Shown one piece after another: positions 35,001 through 48,248 of a stretch of DNA of 64,000 nucleotides. The DNA is taken from assembly GCA_026874595.1 (NCBI GenBank), contig CM049310.1, positions 7,626,001 to 7,690,000 on the forward strand. Direction: 5' to 3'. The notes under the pieces are model-generated. The model was not told where the DNA came from and ran no database searches. It worked only from the letters and a program-made list of their open reading frames with translations. The stretch's first letter is position 1. The number at the start of each line of letters is the position of its first letter. Made by a program: the position numbers and the translations under genes. This DNA is from Sipunculus nudus. Lineage: Eukaryota > Annelida > Sipuncula > Golfingiida > Sipunculidae.

Positions 35001-36905
35001 AAATAATTAATTGGGCATTTTCCAACATTGGTTATAGACGTTAAAAATTTCAAATTACAGAATCTATCATCCGTGGCTCCCTCAAGCATTTCTTATGCAA
35101 TGCTCCAGCTGTCCTCGGGCTTCGACATCTTGCTTGTGAACATGAGTAAGCGTTTAAATAAAAAGCTAGCCTTTTTTCACCTCTCTTTATCCTAGAAAAA
35201 AAAATAATTTTCTCTTTTTAACAAAACGTCAATACATTATCATTCAAATAAAAAATAATAAACAATGTCTGAATATACTTACATCATAGCATTTGTTTTT
35301 CATTATAAGCAGTGGAAATTAACTGCCTCGTCATAAATAACATGTTATATGGGGGACTAGGATTTTGGCTGTATATATTAGTTTGAATTGTCAATGGGGT
35401 TTCTGTGTTGAAATTATTTGACCTTGTCGCTCTTTAAAAGAAAAATGTACAGAATGGTACAAGAAACTTGAGTAAACTGACAATGTTTTATACCTTTAGC
35501 ATCCTTTTTATGGAAGATTTATTATCGATTACAAATGTATAAATTACCAAATAAATATGGAAATGATAATGCATAAATATGCGAACGAAAGAAATGCATT
35601 TTATACTTCAGACGTATTAATAAAAGAGATCTGACGTTTGAACGTATAAAAGCAAGTTATAGATAAAAGAAGCAACTGCTCATACGGTAAAGTAATTTAA
35701 GCTATACCAGTTAAACAAAATTAACGCTGGTGAGTAATATATTAAAAAGTAGTTAGAAAATGATATTAAATCACGAGTTATTTGTTTGCCTTTTTCAAAG
35801 ATGTTTAATGCACTTTAATGTTTATATGTAGATGTGTCTTTATTTGTATGACTGATCAATTATTTGGGATTAAATAATGAATGAAATGTTTACATCGTTG
35901 GGCACTTGTGCTCACATCTCATGTTCGTACCTATACGACAACTTAAAAAGAGATTATTAATAAACCCAAGTCTTATTTTTATTTTTAAATCGGTTGATAG
36001 AAAAAAAAGATTTCCAAATCATTTATTCATTTGCTATGAATTCCCCATTCTTACTGCTTGCTCCAGAGGAGTCTTTATTTGCTGAGTAAATGAATCCTCT
36101 GCGAAGCAAGGTTTATATCACGTATTTATATCGACGTTGGTTGATTCGTCTGTTAGCAGCCGTACTCAACAGTTATAGGCGGGCTTATGAGGAGGCCCAG
36201 AAAAAAAATCCAAAACAATTTAGAGTTTACCTGGATCACAACAATATTTAAAAAAAAAATGCTTAACTGTTGTGGAAAAAAGGCGATCGAAAGACCGTCT
36301 TTATTTTTTGGTTTTAGGGGAATCTTTAATTGAATATAAATTCCCGAAAGAGGCGAGAAGACCAGTTATGCAAAATCGAGTTGGTGAACTTGTCACACAT
36401 TCCTCATGAATAAATATAATTATCTCGCTACAAACTGTAAATACAAAAAAAATACACATAATATGAATTGTTTGACTTCAATGTCTGCTTTTATGTTTTG
36501 TTTTACATCTGTACCCATTTATACAAATTCACAATTTACAAATTGTCAGATCGTATATGAAGTGGGAAAATGAAAAAGGTGTATTTTGATATCCATATCC
36601 GTGGAGTCATGTTTTGTTAGTTTGTAGTCTGCAATTTTTTTAATATTAAACTGAAATTTAGACTACATGTTTACAAGACATTTAATGTGGTAATGGCTAC
36701 CTAATACCTCTTTCTCTCATTCATCAATAACAGTTGATTTTTTTTTGTAAAATCATTATTCTGAAGTTCAAGAATGAAAAAGGGCAGTTTTTCGTTTTTT
36801 AAAACGGCAAAGAATTATGTTTTTTATAGTAATAAAGTGACTTCAATTCATTTAACGTATCCAACGTTTAACTTATAACCTTTTGAACATCAGAAATTTA
36901 CACTG

Positions 36906-36906
<1 letters not shown>

Positions 36907-36939
<33 letters not shown>

Positions 36940-37017
36940 TTATTTATGTATAAATTGAAAGATAAATAATAAGATAAATGTCTATGGCAAGTGTCTGCGC
37001 AATATACATATACATAT

Positions 37018-37053
<36 letters not shown>
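36907..37053. repeat. Two (TA)n microsatellites
   Basis: TA runs at 36907-36936 and 37021-37053, separated by about 85 bp of AT-rich DNA. Confidence 0.95.
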
Positions 37054-37055
<2 letters not shown>

Positions 37056-37081
37056 TTATGCAAAGTATCTATATACTAGCC

Positions 37082-37115
37082 TCCCCTCTTGCAAAATCCT
37101 GGATCCGCCCCTGCT
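37082..37115 (-). repeat. Inverted GGCGGATCCAG-type terminus
   Basis: The reverse complement reads CAGGGGCGGATCCAGGA and ends in AAGAGGGG. It is the inverted counterpart of the sequence at 34590, 2.5 kb away. The outermost 8 bp do not match as a target duplication, so the two may not belong to one insertion. Confidence 0.4.
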
Positions 37116-40100
37116 GTCTCATATTTTAAATAAATTTAGGTTTACTCCGTGCCTTACAAAGATACATCTGGAGGCAAGAATTCACCAGAATTCATGCAGA
37201 TATACCTGTATTGTCTTGCAATACTAACCTTGTTTAACTGGAAATGTAATGTATCCTCTGTATTACGATTATCTTTTTTTAAATGTGTTGCAGCTCGTGG
37301 GTTATCATAAAATCACTGTTCTCTTCACATATTTACCATAAAGTAATGAACAGAACCCTTTACCATTAACAATATCATGTAAACAGTCAGTGATATTCCT
37401 TAATGTATTGTCTATGGATATAATAAGACCATATTAAATTATATATTAGATCTTTTTTGTTTGTACAGCATATAAACCCGCCTTCTGAATTAAATAGCAT
37501 CTTTTGTTCAAATCAGTCCCTTTTGATTACCAGTTCCCTGCCAATCATTAAAAAAAATGCAAAATCGTATCCAACATAGCAAAATAACGTTGTTAGATAC
37601 AAGTTATGTGTTTTTCGGTTTCAATAAATGAGTTTATCAGTTTAAATGCCAGTAGCAATTAACGTCACGATCAGTGAAAGAAGTCTCATAATAGATATTG
37701 AACATTATCGGCAGTGCCATTTCCTGTGTGGATTGATTTAAACACACTAACCCAATAGTAACACTACTGGAGTTTATCTGATAGGAAGCTGTCACCTTTA
37801 GATTTCGTTTCCCACATGTTTTCCGTAATGGATTTTTTAAGTTCCAGGAATCGTGTGTTTACTTGGTCTGAAACTGGGACGGACATTTTTGCAGCATATA
37901 ATGTAAGAGTGGTAAGTCTCCATTTTTTTATTATCCTGGACTACCAGGTCCTTGGGGGCTGACTTTACGATACATTTTTTCCAACAGGTTGTTTACTGTA
38001 ATGTCCCACGTATTCGTGGGGGAAGGAAATTGTTGCATATACATGTGTCCGACTCCTATAGCAAAGTATAGCTAAGGCATTTCTTTAAATGACATACAGA
38101 TGCGATTATAAGTAGATATGTTTTTCTTCAAGATATTTCCAAGGTACTTGAGATGCAGGATAAAGAATTATTTTTACTTCTGACGTCAGAATAACTGCAG
38201 TGATCTAAAATGATAGTAAGAATGGGGTACCATGGTTACAAGGATCAGGTGTATAACGACATTTTATAGTTTCAACTGTGAATCGATGTACTTTTGTTAT
38301 TAAAAAATATAAAAAAAAACAGCTAATATGCTCTTTTATTATGATATTGCACAGACGCCATTATGTACTGTTATATAATAAAAATATTTCTTTGTATCAT
38401 ACTCTGCAATATTTCGCAGTATTTACCACTGTACTAAAATGTTAAGTATCGTACTTCGCACTTGCGCCAATTTCTTAACCGTTTGAGTGGACTCGCACCT
38501 CCTCTTCTCTGCAGCAAATTGTACGCCCTTACACTCCCGTGGAATACGCCAAAACAAATTAAGGTTTTAGAGTATAGTATACTGGAGCATGCAGCCTTAC
38601 TGAAGGCTAAAGGGTTAATTTGAACATTTATTCACTGTTACTCGTCTCAAAATGGAAGATGACCTAATAAAAAAAAAACAAGGAAAGACAAACAATGAAT
38701 TTGAAAGGTCACATCCTCTGATTAAACCCCTACATTTGAGGTGGATTTTTTTCTGAATTATTATTAAATGAAGTATACACAATTTTAAATTAGCGTCATA
38801 ATTTTAAGCCTAGTGCAATGGCTTGCCTGATGTATTTGGTTTGAAGAAAATTGATACTGTTTTCCTAATGATTATTTCTTTGGTATTATTAAAAATTAAA
38901 GAGAAATCAACATTTTAATTAACTCAGCAAGAGTAACACAAAGTCATATTAGTGGACTTATATTTAAATTATATCACAAAAGCGTTTGTTGCATTTTTCC
39001 ATCTAATATATTTGTTTTTCTGTTATATTTGTGTAAATTAAATTTTAAATTTCAAATCGACGGAAGTATCGGACGGACTGACAAGCTACATTTTTAGAGG
39101 CCATGGACATGTCAAAATCTATAGTCTCTACTTTTGGTGATAAGGTCTACATCGGGGTTGATGATACCAGTATATGTTTTCATTCTTCTCAACTTAGGTT
39201 TTTTAGCGTTGGCACCTACGACTCCACCAGGCTTGCGTTTGGCCACCCGGGGGAGCCACAAAACAATAGAGTAGATTTTCAAGTTTTCGTAAATTAAAGA
39301 TTTCAATAACTATACGGATGTGTTCTAGGGCGGGAGCAAGACTTTCATATCAAGCGGGAGAATCATGTAAAGTGTTTCAATACTCCGAGACGCTTATAGA
39401 CATAGAGACACTCTTTATTCCAACCTAATGTTGATCCGGGGTGAGACTTGTGACTTTGAAGACAAAAACGAAACCGGTCCTTCGCCTCGTGCTTGTATAT
39501 ATTTCCTTGATCTGACATGTAGTTTGTCATGCAGGTAAATAAAATGAGTTAGCGCTCAGCAGTGCAAAACACGCAGCTAAATTGATATATCCCGCGAAAA
39601 TACAGCCACACTGAAAACTACTGTATAGCTTTACTCTGTCCTTAATGCACCACAGTGAAATAATTAAGTTATCATTTAGTGATGTAATAATATAGCGGAG
39701 TCCTGTAAACTCTGTGTAGACGGACCGATTAAAAACTTTGAAACTCTTAAGGTTAGACAGTAGTATTTTGGATTAGGTTACTAAATTTACATGTATCGGT
39801 ATAAACCTAGGCGACCAAAGAAACTGGTTATTGTCCCAGTTTATAATACATGTAAACTTTCTGAATGTAACACATTACCATTCTGTTGCTCATTTATAGC
39901 CATATGTTTTTGCTTATTATAACAGATGCTATCAGAACTGTGTTCGAGCTGTTGTAGTCTCCACGTTTTGACTAAGGACATCCCACTTGCGACATCCTGG
40001 TTTTAGTGTGCACAAATCATGGCGGCACGTGAACGCTTTTCTACTGCTTGTGATGAATTAATTACATGCATCGAATTTGATAACGTTACACAAATACGAC

Positions 40101-41084
40101 ACGACAGTTCTCCGAGGAAAGTCCATAGGTATACATGTACTTCAAGACATTGCAGAATGTAGCACATGTTATTTCCAGTGGAATGACTTCATATCAAGCA
40201 GTGACATCTACTGTTTTGTGACTGACTAAAGTATCTGGTCAATCAGTTACTTGTCTCAGTTATTACATAAGCTTGACACTAATTACCACCGGGAACAGAT
40301 CCGTCTAGGCCGTCCTGAGGTAGCCATCACAAGTCAGAACAGGCATAATGGTCCAAATGAACTGTTTAAAACCTTGCAAAGACGAACAAAAGCATTAACA
40401 CTAGCAAAACTGTTCATTCCTTGCTAACATACTGATGGTCATTCTATCTTTTCTAGCTCCCTTGCACATTTTGGGATAAGATTCACCCGTAAGAATAAGT
40501 CCCAAAGGAAAATTCAATAAGAGTAATGCTAGGGTGTTGAATGTTACCTTTAATACATATGATATCTCCTATTTTTCATTGTGACAAATGAGAAAAGAGT
40601 GGGATATATAGATAATAACCCGTTAGATTAGTTTGGTTAAACCTTAACACAAAGGACGAACATAACAATATCACATTCCCGCCTATCCATTATAGACTGT
40701 TCGAACTTTAAACGTACCGGAGGCCGATTACATCGTGCCCGTTACCTTGCGCGCCTCGCCAGCACAGACGATTTGATATGAAATCATTATCACTTGCAGA
40801 TATACTAAATATACGTGATAAATAGAGTGTAAACACTGATTAAAAGTGACCTAGTGTCGTCAGCGGTCTCATTAGCAACACGCTGTAGGGGCGGATTCTA
40901 TGTTCACTACCTTGTTTATGCGTACGGATGATATATAATTATATATATAAAAAAATAACATATAATATATTTGTTGACTTCTTTATATTGAATGTAAATA
41001 GATAAATCGTATTTCAAGTATATATTCCTTATAATCCACAGTACACACACACATTCTATATATATCGATATGTACAACATTGTA

Positions 41085-41090
<6 letters not shown>

Positions 41091-41131
<41 letters not shown>

Positions 41132-41197
41132 CACATACACATTTATAAATATAGAATGTTTATGTACAGAGAGAGAGACAGAGACAGAGACAGAGAA
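41091..41197. repeat. (TA)n and (GAGACA)n microsatellites
   Basis: A TA run at 41091-41130 and a GAGACA/GA run at about 41168-41197. Tyr-Ile-rich frames over the first are artefacts. Confidence 0.9.
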
Positions 41198-41466
41198 ATG
41201 TAAAGCTTCTGCCATTGTGTCAGTTTTGACATACAAACATTTACCAGACAAAACATAAAAAAAAAATTTCTCACGCTCAGCTGGCAGGTAAACGGTACTG
41301 CAGTGCGGCAGTGCTGACACCTGGCTGTCAGAGCCTGTCGCCTTATGCCTTGTCAGACAAATTCAGTAAGAAGAACAAGCGAGTAAAGGGTCGACTCCCT
41401 TACCGTCCACAGAGACTGAACCGGGATAAAAATAGAACTGAAGACAGTAAGAGCCATCGGTGAGCT

Positions 41467-42185
41467 TTAGATCTGTGGACGGTTACATAGATTAGGTGTA
41501 GGCCTGCACGCTGCAGACCTGTATGCTTGGCTGGGCTGGGTCACAACTTCTTGCTTGACGTGCTGGGACAGGGCCTGTTGCCAAATCGGCCTTGGGTAAT
41601 GAGCCAGGGTCGAGAAGAAAGCGAATTTATTACTGCTGGGCTGCTTCTGCTGTTGCAATGCTGAGTATATGGAGAGAGCCTGCTTAGATCCAGAAAGGCG
41701 GCGATGTTTTAACAACAATCGATTTTGCATTGTAGCCGAAGCAGTGGTCCCGCCATGGAACAGGCCACAGCAACGCCTTGCTGCCAGAGCAGTCAGCTTT
41801 GCTTCGCCATAGTTTGTGCCTGACTGCTTCAGTGGCCTCCAACCAGCGGCGCTGCAGGTGGTTCCCCGGCTGGCAGGCCTGCTAGACAGCAGTAGTGTTT
41901 AGCTGTAGTGGTGCTTTAGACGTTTCTTAACTATATCAGCTCACCCGTCGGTCCCTGAACAGAGTGACACCCCTTCAGGTCTCGCGTACCTATCTGTTTA
42001 TGACGTAGGAAGTATACCACCTTTGCCTTGGGAACGTTGTGATAGCATGTCGACGGGTCACTGGGATTACCGCACACAACCGCATAGTGGGGGTAGCAGT
42101 AACTTTTAGCTAATACTATCTTATACGGGCTTCTGCTTTCTGTTTCAAGATGCAAGACGCAGACTCCGAAGAATTCAGCAAACAA
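41467..42185 (-). other. GC-richer patch with two minus-strand open frames
   Basis: Two open frames of 87 and 84 codons (41467-41730 and 41931-42185) lie in an island clearly richer in G+C than its surroundings. The first is Gln/Ser rich and its frame stays open upstream for about 14 codons before its first ATG. A further open stretch in another frame crosses 41700-41860. I recognise no domain. It could be exons of an unknown gene, a decayed mobile element, or non-coding DNA. I cannot choose between these. Confidence 0.3.
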
Positions 42186-44863
42186 CAGCTTAGAGGTACG
42201 TTGTTTGGTTATTCTGTTTCTTCCTTTACTTTAAACACCGTTTTTCTTTTAAACTAAGAAAGTTAACATTTTCGCCTTATTTCCTGTTTGTTATTCCATA
42301 CACCCCCTGGATTAAATATTTCAGGGTCCGCTCCTTTTCTATTCACTTCCCACACACTTGCACCCTTAACAGCATGGAAAAAGATAACTTCAACTTTTAT
42401 ATTCCCGATTATTATTCAGTTAAGCCCCTGCGCATGCGCCTTAAGCACCCACGTTACTTCTTCCTCTGGAGTTGGTGCTTGTGTAGTAATCTTTTATTCA
42501 GGTGCAGATGGTTTTAATGAGAGATTCGCCTGTAAAAGCAAGGAACTAGAGAGCTGCATGCTTTGGCATTGTTTAACCCCTTTACTTATCTATTACAGCT
42601 GATGCCTGTTGTTGTGTTTAAAACTATACTACATTTTTTATTTCATATTTTCAATATTTATCTTTAATACCTTTTAATATGCTGAAGTTATTAATGAGTG
42701 TGTGTTTTCTTCTTATGAGAAGAAAACCCCGTAACTCGTGCTCTCTGTAAGGACAACTCATATATGTGGACCTTTGTTACGCGATGTGATATACGTGATG
42801 AATGCATTTATATACAGGAACGCTTGTACCATTAGGCACAGAAAGTAAATATACAATACCGATCCTATCTATTCACTGATAAGTGACATCAGACGTCACA
42901 GAAAAGATACTTCGCTCGTATATACAGACTGCAGGGATGTAATATAGAGGGTGTATAATCCGAACTTTATAACAAGCCAGAAGTTACAGCAAAGTACAGA
43001 CAAGTTTACAGAAAATTGTCAGTTGAATATGGCCCCTTGTAGGTATTATGTGTATAATATGTAATTGTTATTGCTAGCTTGGCTAACTTACTATTTGTGT
43101 CAAGGCCGTACAATGCCATTACAATACAGCTAAGCACTCGTGGTTCCTGTTCTATCTCCTTATTTATAGAACATTCACTAGATTCTATGCTTTTTCACCC
43201 TATTTCAAAAATAGAACAGAGAATGAGAAGTTCGTTATCATGGTGTTAAATCTGCTCTTCCTAACGAGCCGTTTTTATGCCCGTGTGAGTTAAGATGTTA
43301 TCTGTCTTATTAATATTTACTACAATCATCCGCTCGTCGTTCCTTCAAAATCTTCTGCACGTGAATGTCCTAATTTCCTTCTCAAAATTGTCTTTAGGGT
43401 TAAGGTCACACACGTTGGGGTGGCATGCCAAGTTAACATAATGATGCGTTTTGTTTGAGTGGCATAAAATCTGCTTTGTCCTAATTATAAGTATTTAAGG
43501 TACATATATCATTAGGAAGATAATTATTTTTGATTCAATGCGTTCTGTTTGGGGTCAACCCCCACCAGCATGCCCTTATTTTTGTATTATGCTATTTAAG
43601 AGGATACATTTTCAGTACACTGAAACTAAATTTCGTTAACTGAAAACTTCTCTGCAAAAAAAAAATTTAGGACGTATTTGTAATTGATAACACATTTTCA
43701 GCGAAACTTGGTTTTATAACAAATAGTCTTGGTCATAGAATCTTAGTCAAGAAAAGCACAATACGTGGATTGTTGGTGACAATGAGACAGAAAGCAAATC
43801 TCAACGATAGCATTCAGAGACGTCATTTAAAAATTAAAACTTTTGTGCTCAAAAGGATTGTTTGCTTTTAATTATTTTCAACATGCATTTGTAAGTGACA
43901 ACTCTATCCCGAGTTAGATAGAAGATTAGCTTTTTGTCTGAAATACCAATTTATCATCGTATGTCTTAGACTAACCATGCTTCAAGAAGAAACAAGATCC
44001 GCCACTCCAATTTTTTTTATTTCACTATATATTAAAACAGTATTTTAATTTCAAGTGGGATTATATTTCATTATGTCTACTAGTACTACCATGGAATCAT
44101 AAAACATAAGATTACGTTAGGCAACATATATAATTTTGTGGGAAATATATATATAATTTGGTGGGGTTGAAACATTAATGTGTATGGCCTATAGTTCATG
44201 GTTGATGCCATACATAAAATACGGTCATACATTATAATTATATGTCTAAAGCACCTAGAGGACAACTCAGTTATCAATAAATCCGATTTATCCTTGGTCC
44301 AAGTGTTATTCTAGTGGACTATCAGCGGGTTCATAGTACATACAAAGGCAACTACACTGCGTTATTACAAACAGATAGGAATCCAGAGTGTAAATATTTG
44401 TTTCGTTATTTATCAGGTGTTTATATCGGTCTACATTTTGTAGTGTTCCATTTGTCAAACATTTACGACATCCTGCTGTCAGTCGTTCGTTCAAAATCAT
44501 TCTCAATGAATGTCGTATTTTCCCCTCAGCGACATCATTACACACAACTAATTGAACTACTTGGACAACAGTTGCGGAAGCTGCAGCTATTTTTATTTCT
44601 CTCAGCATTAAAAAACTTTAGTAATTAGTGATCCTAATACGATAATTGCAACGTCAGCACAGCGTCCTAACTTCAAAGTCGACACTCTTTCAGGAGAGAT
44701 CCGAGTCTTAGTGTCGTAAAGATATCTTGACTGGTTAATCGGACACCTGTAAATAACAGGGTTAATTAAAGAACGCGCTCTCTAGGTAAGTTAAGTCCCA
44801 GGGCTGTTTTTCCTGCACCATGCACGAATGCGGTTATTATAAACTGCTGAGTTGGGCTGTCCC

Positions 44864-44864
44864 G

Positions 44865-44929
<65 letters not shown>
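44864..44929. repeat. (TA)n microsatellite
   Basis: An almost uninterrupted TA run of about 65 bp. Several short Tyr-Ile open frames on both strands arise from it. Confidence 0.95.
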
Positions 44930-44932
<3 letters not shown>

Positions 44933-45158
44933 CGCAGTTTCTGTACAAGAATTGACATTGAGACAGAAGACGTGTTTAGATATATATTTCTTATTATTCC
45001 TTTCGCGGGCAATCTGCCAGTGCAGTTTATACATTTTACGATGATAATTGCATGTTTTCTTGATTCCAAGGAGGTTATGTTTTCATACGTGTTAGTTCTG
45101 TTGCTTTGCGTGTTAGCGGAAATACAGGAAAAAGACAAATGAAGGATTTCTTCTAACT

Positions 45159-45476
45159 ATGGTGAGGTGGCAGATTGGTCTGTCTTGTCAAAGGTATGCA
45201 TACGCTCTGCTGTGGGTTATTCTATTTATTTTGTTGGACTTTGTTTATTCACTGCTTCTGAAACAACCGAGGTTTGTGTTATACAAGGGTTTACGCACGC
45301 TACAGATCCCAATAAAGTGGGACGCGAATCGGTCCCGTTTTGTTAAACGTTACAATAAGAGCTACACATGGCTTAAGTCTCACCTAAAACAACGGACAGA
45401 CAGCGGTAGACAGGACTTGATGTATCATTTGAACGTTCTACCTTCAGATACTTATTCAGTAAACGACAGTACCTGA
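45159..45476 (+). other. 105-codon open frame of unknown status
   Basis: One of the longer open frames in the window. Near residues 15-33 it has a hydrophobic stretch (ALLWVILFILLDFVYSLLL) followed by a basic C-terminal half. The ATG follows CTAACTATGG, a poor initiation context. There is no neighbouring coding signal and no family I recognise. Chance is the likeliest explanation. Confidence 0.15.
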
Positions 45477-47198
45477 AAAAAAAACATGTCCATATTATCA
45501 AACAAACAACGTTTAGGTCTTTAATATTTATAGAAAAATTTTTAGCGTTAATAAAACTACCTTATGAAAAAAAAAAAAGATCAAATCATACGATCTACCA
45601 TAAACTCTAAAAATGAGCTTAATATGAATTTTTCTAACCAAAATCAAAACTTGTGCATTCGTATCATTTTATACAGGGAGAATATTCCATGAAGAAAAAC
45701 ATTGTTTTCTCCATGGGTTTCATATACATTGTATATGACTGATACTTAAAACAACCAACGCAGCTCTCTGTTATATATACCAATATTATGTTCCTTGTGT
45801 TAATATGGAGGTTTGTGATTGGCGAGTTTAAATAATTCATTCACTGCGAGGCTTGCACTCATTTTCTAAGGAGTAGCTCTGCAATTAACTGGTATGTCTT
45901 GCATATAATGTAAACTACCGCCGAAGATGTTCCCTGACGCTGAACAAACGCTCAAAATACCGATGTACTTTTGTTTAAGCAGAAAGACCTTCAAGGAAAT
46001 CATGAAATGAAACAAACACAGGCAAGAAGTTCTCACGCAATTTCCTGAAATCAGCTGATTTAAACACGGTACTTGGTATATAGGTAAACCCTTGAGAAAT
46101 CGTCCAGCCCGTATGAATAATTGATGTCAGCTGTCAACATTTTCATTTCCAGCATCCGTTCTTCTTATGACAGCCACTGTCCACTGGAGTCCTCAGATTT
46201 AACTGGCGAGGCCACATAGACGGGATATATACAAGGTGTCGTTTTCCACGTCCTGTCTAGAGGGGATTTGTATTTTCTGTGTATTAAGTTTACTCTCAGG
46301 GGCTGATTATTATTTTTATTTAGGTTATACATATTCTGTTGGATATAAAATTAGAATGACTTCAGTAAAGCGCATACCTTCGACAAGGTAGAATAATCTT
46401 GCTCGGTCACAGCCCTTTTTTCGGGATTAGCATCCTGTTTTAATGTGGTATTTCAGGTTCCTTGGGTATGGTTTTTATGTTATCCTCTTACAGAAAAAGA
46501 CGGACCATCAGACTAACAGTCATGGGTGAAAACATTCAAACCTCCATTCATCTATATCCTTCAGAGGAATTTCGTTTTCTATAGATTATGATCTTTTTTC
46601 CTGTCTTCAACATTAATATTCCGTGTATTATAATGTGTATTATATAACTCATAATAGATTTTTCTATAATTCCGTCTTAGAGCTACATCTTAATTAGGCA
46701 TGTGATATCTATAATTTCAATCTGCCGATACCCTCGTTGACATGTAACTTGAATTCTTACAAATATTTCTGTGACATCCACATTTAAATATTGGGGTTAC
46801 TACTGTGTCTCTGTCTATACATAAGGATCGCTTGGATTTCAGCTTAAATTCTGGTGGTTCCTCGTGCAGGTGGGAGATTTGGAGTGAGTTTTTATAATCT
46901 TTAGCGTTGGTGGAGGTATGAGCTCTGTCAGACGAAATAACACAATTCAAATTATATTTTATAAACCATGGTTCTATATGTAAATTTGCGCCACTGCTGA
47001 CCCCCCCCCCCCCCCCCTCCTCGAAAAAGGCAGTTGAAACGTAGATTGTTATTCAAGGTTAATACTCTTTGCAATTATTTAATTAGTTAGTTGCAAAATT
47101 AGTGAAAACATGTCAAAACCCATAAGTGTTTTTTATTATTCAACTTGTTCCTTTAGGGATGCAACTTTCGTTCTTTTACCCATACTGTATCAGATGTA

Positions 47199-48248
47199 GT
47201 TTTTAGCTCAGCTGGCTAAAAGTCATTTGAACTATAACGATGGTCCGTCGTCCGTCCGGCCATCCGTCTGTAAACAAGGCACGTTTTGTAACCGTTGGAC
47301 CTACGAATTCGAAATTGTACCTGCAGTTAGATGACTCAAAGTTCTCCTAGCACACCGAAACCTGGGTCACTGTGTCTTCGTTCCTTTGACATATTAAAAA
47401 AACTCAATTTCCATTATATTCTATTGTTACACTTCAAAACTGCCTAATATCAAAGCCACTGTTGATGCTTTGTTCATATTTTACATACATATTCCTCTAT
47501 ATGTTTCCTATGATCTTCCCAGAAATTAGGTCTATATTGCGTAATTTAGAGGAGTTTGTAGGGCCCAAACATAATTTATATTATAAAAATATCAGGAAAA
47601 ATATTTATCCGATTTACATCCTAACTGTTGAAACTGGACAGCCTTTTTCAAGCATGTACCTTTATTTAATGTACATATAACTGTATGCCAGAATTAGATG
47701 TAATTTTGTAATTTATTTTAAGTTATAAAATTGCCCATCTTTGACCATGGAACATTTTTCCCTGTATACACTGTTGATTTATTTATCACAGCATATACAC
47801 ACAAGGATTTAATAATCAAAACCTGAAATAACAAAGGAATGAATCAAAAAGAGTAGCTTTTATTCAGGTTTTCAGACACCATGTCAAGTATTGATTACAT
47901 CAAGCCAGCCCAGTTTAACAGTGGTGAGTATGGGATATGCGCAGCCCTCACCTACATGTAAAATAATCTGTTCACTACAGCCCCCCCCCCCCCTCCCTAC
48001 TGACAGGATTATAAACTAGATGAATGTTGTAGTTCTCCCTATTTCATCCATTCTTATTGTTACCTTTTGTTTCAATTATGTATCACAAAGATACAATGAA
48101 TCAAGTACAAATTCAATTGTCCACAAAGTGATGTAATGCTATAACAGTGTTGAGCATTTCCTTACTGGGCAAAAAAATAGAAAAAGTTTAATTTGCATTT
48201 GCTTCAATTTACAAAGTTCATCTGAGCCCGTGACACATGGATCTCTTG
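47199..48248 (+). mobile_element. E2 element, short diverged copy
   Basis: Starts TTTTTAGCTCAGCTGGCTAAAAGTCAT, then GTCCGTCGTCCGTCC and GACCTACGAATTC, and follows the family body through CTGCCTAATATCAAA, a GGGCCCAAACATAAT block and a 13-base C tract (47981-47993). It ends TGAGCCCGTGACACATGGATCTCTTG, where the terminal palindrome has decayed. It is shorter than the others because of internal deletions, and more diverged, so probably older. Confidence 0.75.

Larger units (their letters stand above)
33961..47198. other. Mostly unique intergenic DNA
   Basis: No gene recognised. Contents are a G tract (34100-34113), a C tract (34632-34646) in a GGATCCAG-type repeat end, a (GTCC)n fragment near 34850-34925, several TA microsatellites, a GC-richer patch at 41467-42185, and a 17-base C tract (47001-47017). 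A pair of overlapping 64-codon open frames on opposite strands at 39103-39306 has no motif I recognise. Confidence 0.5.

Noticed and set aside
39103-39306. Two overlapping 64-codon open frames on opposite strands
   Set aside because: The minus-strand product is basic and looks protein-like in the middle (KRKPGGVVGANAKKPK), but both frames are short and isolated and match no family I recognise.
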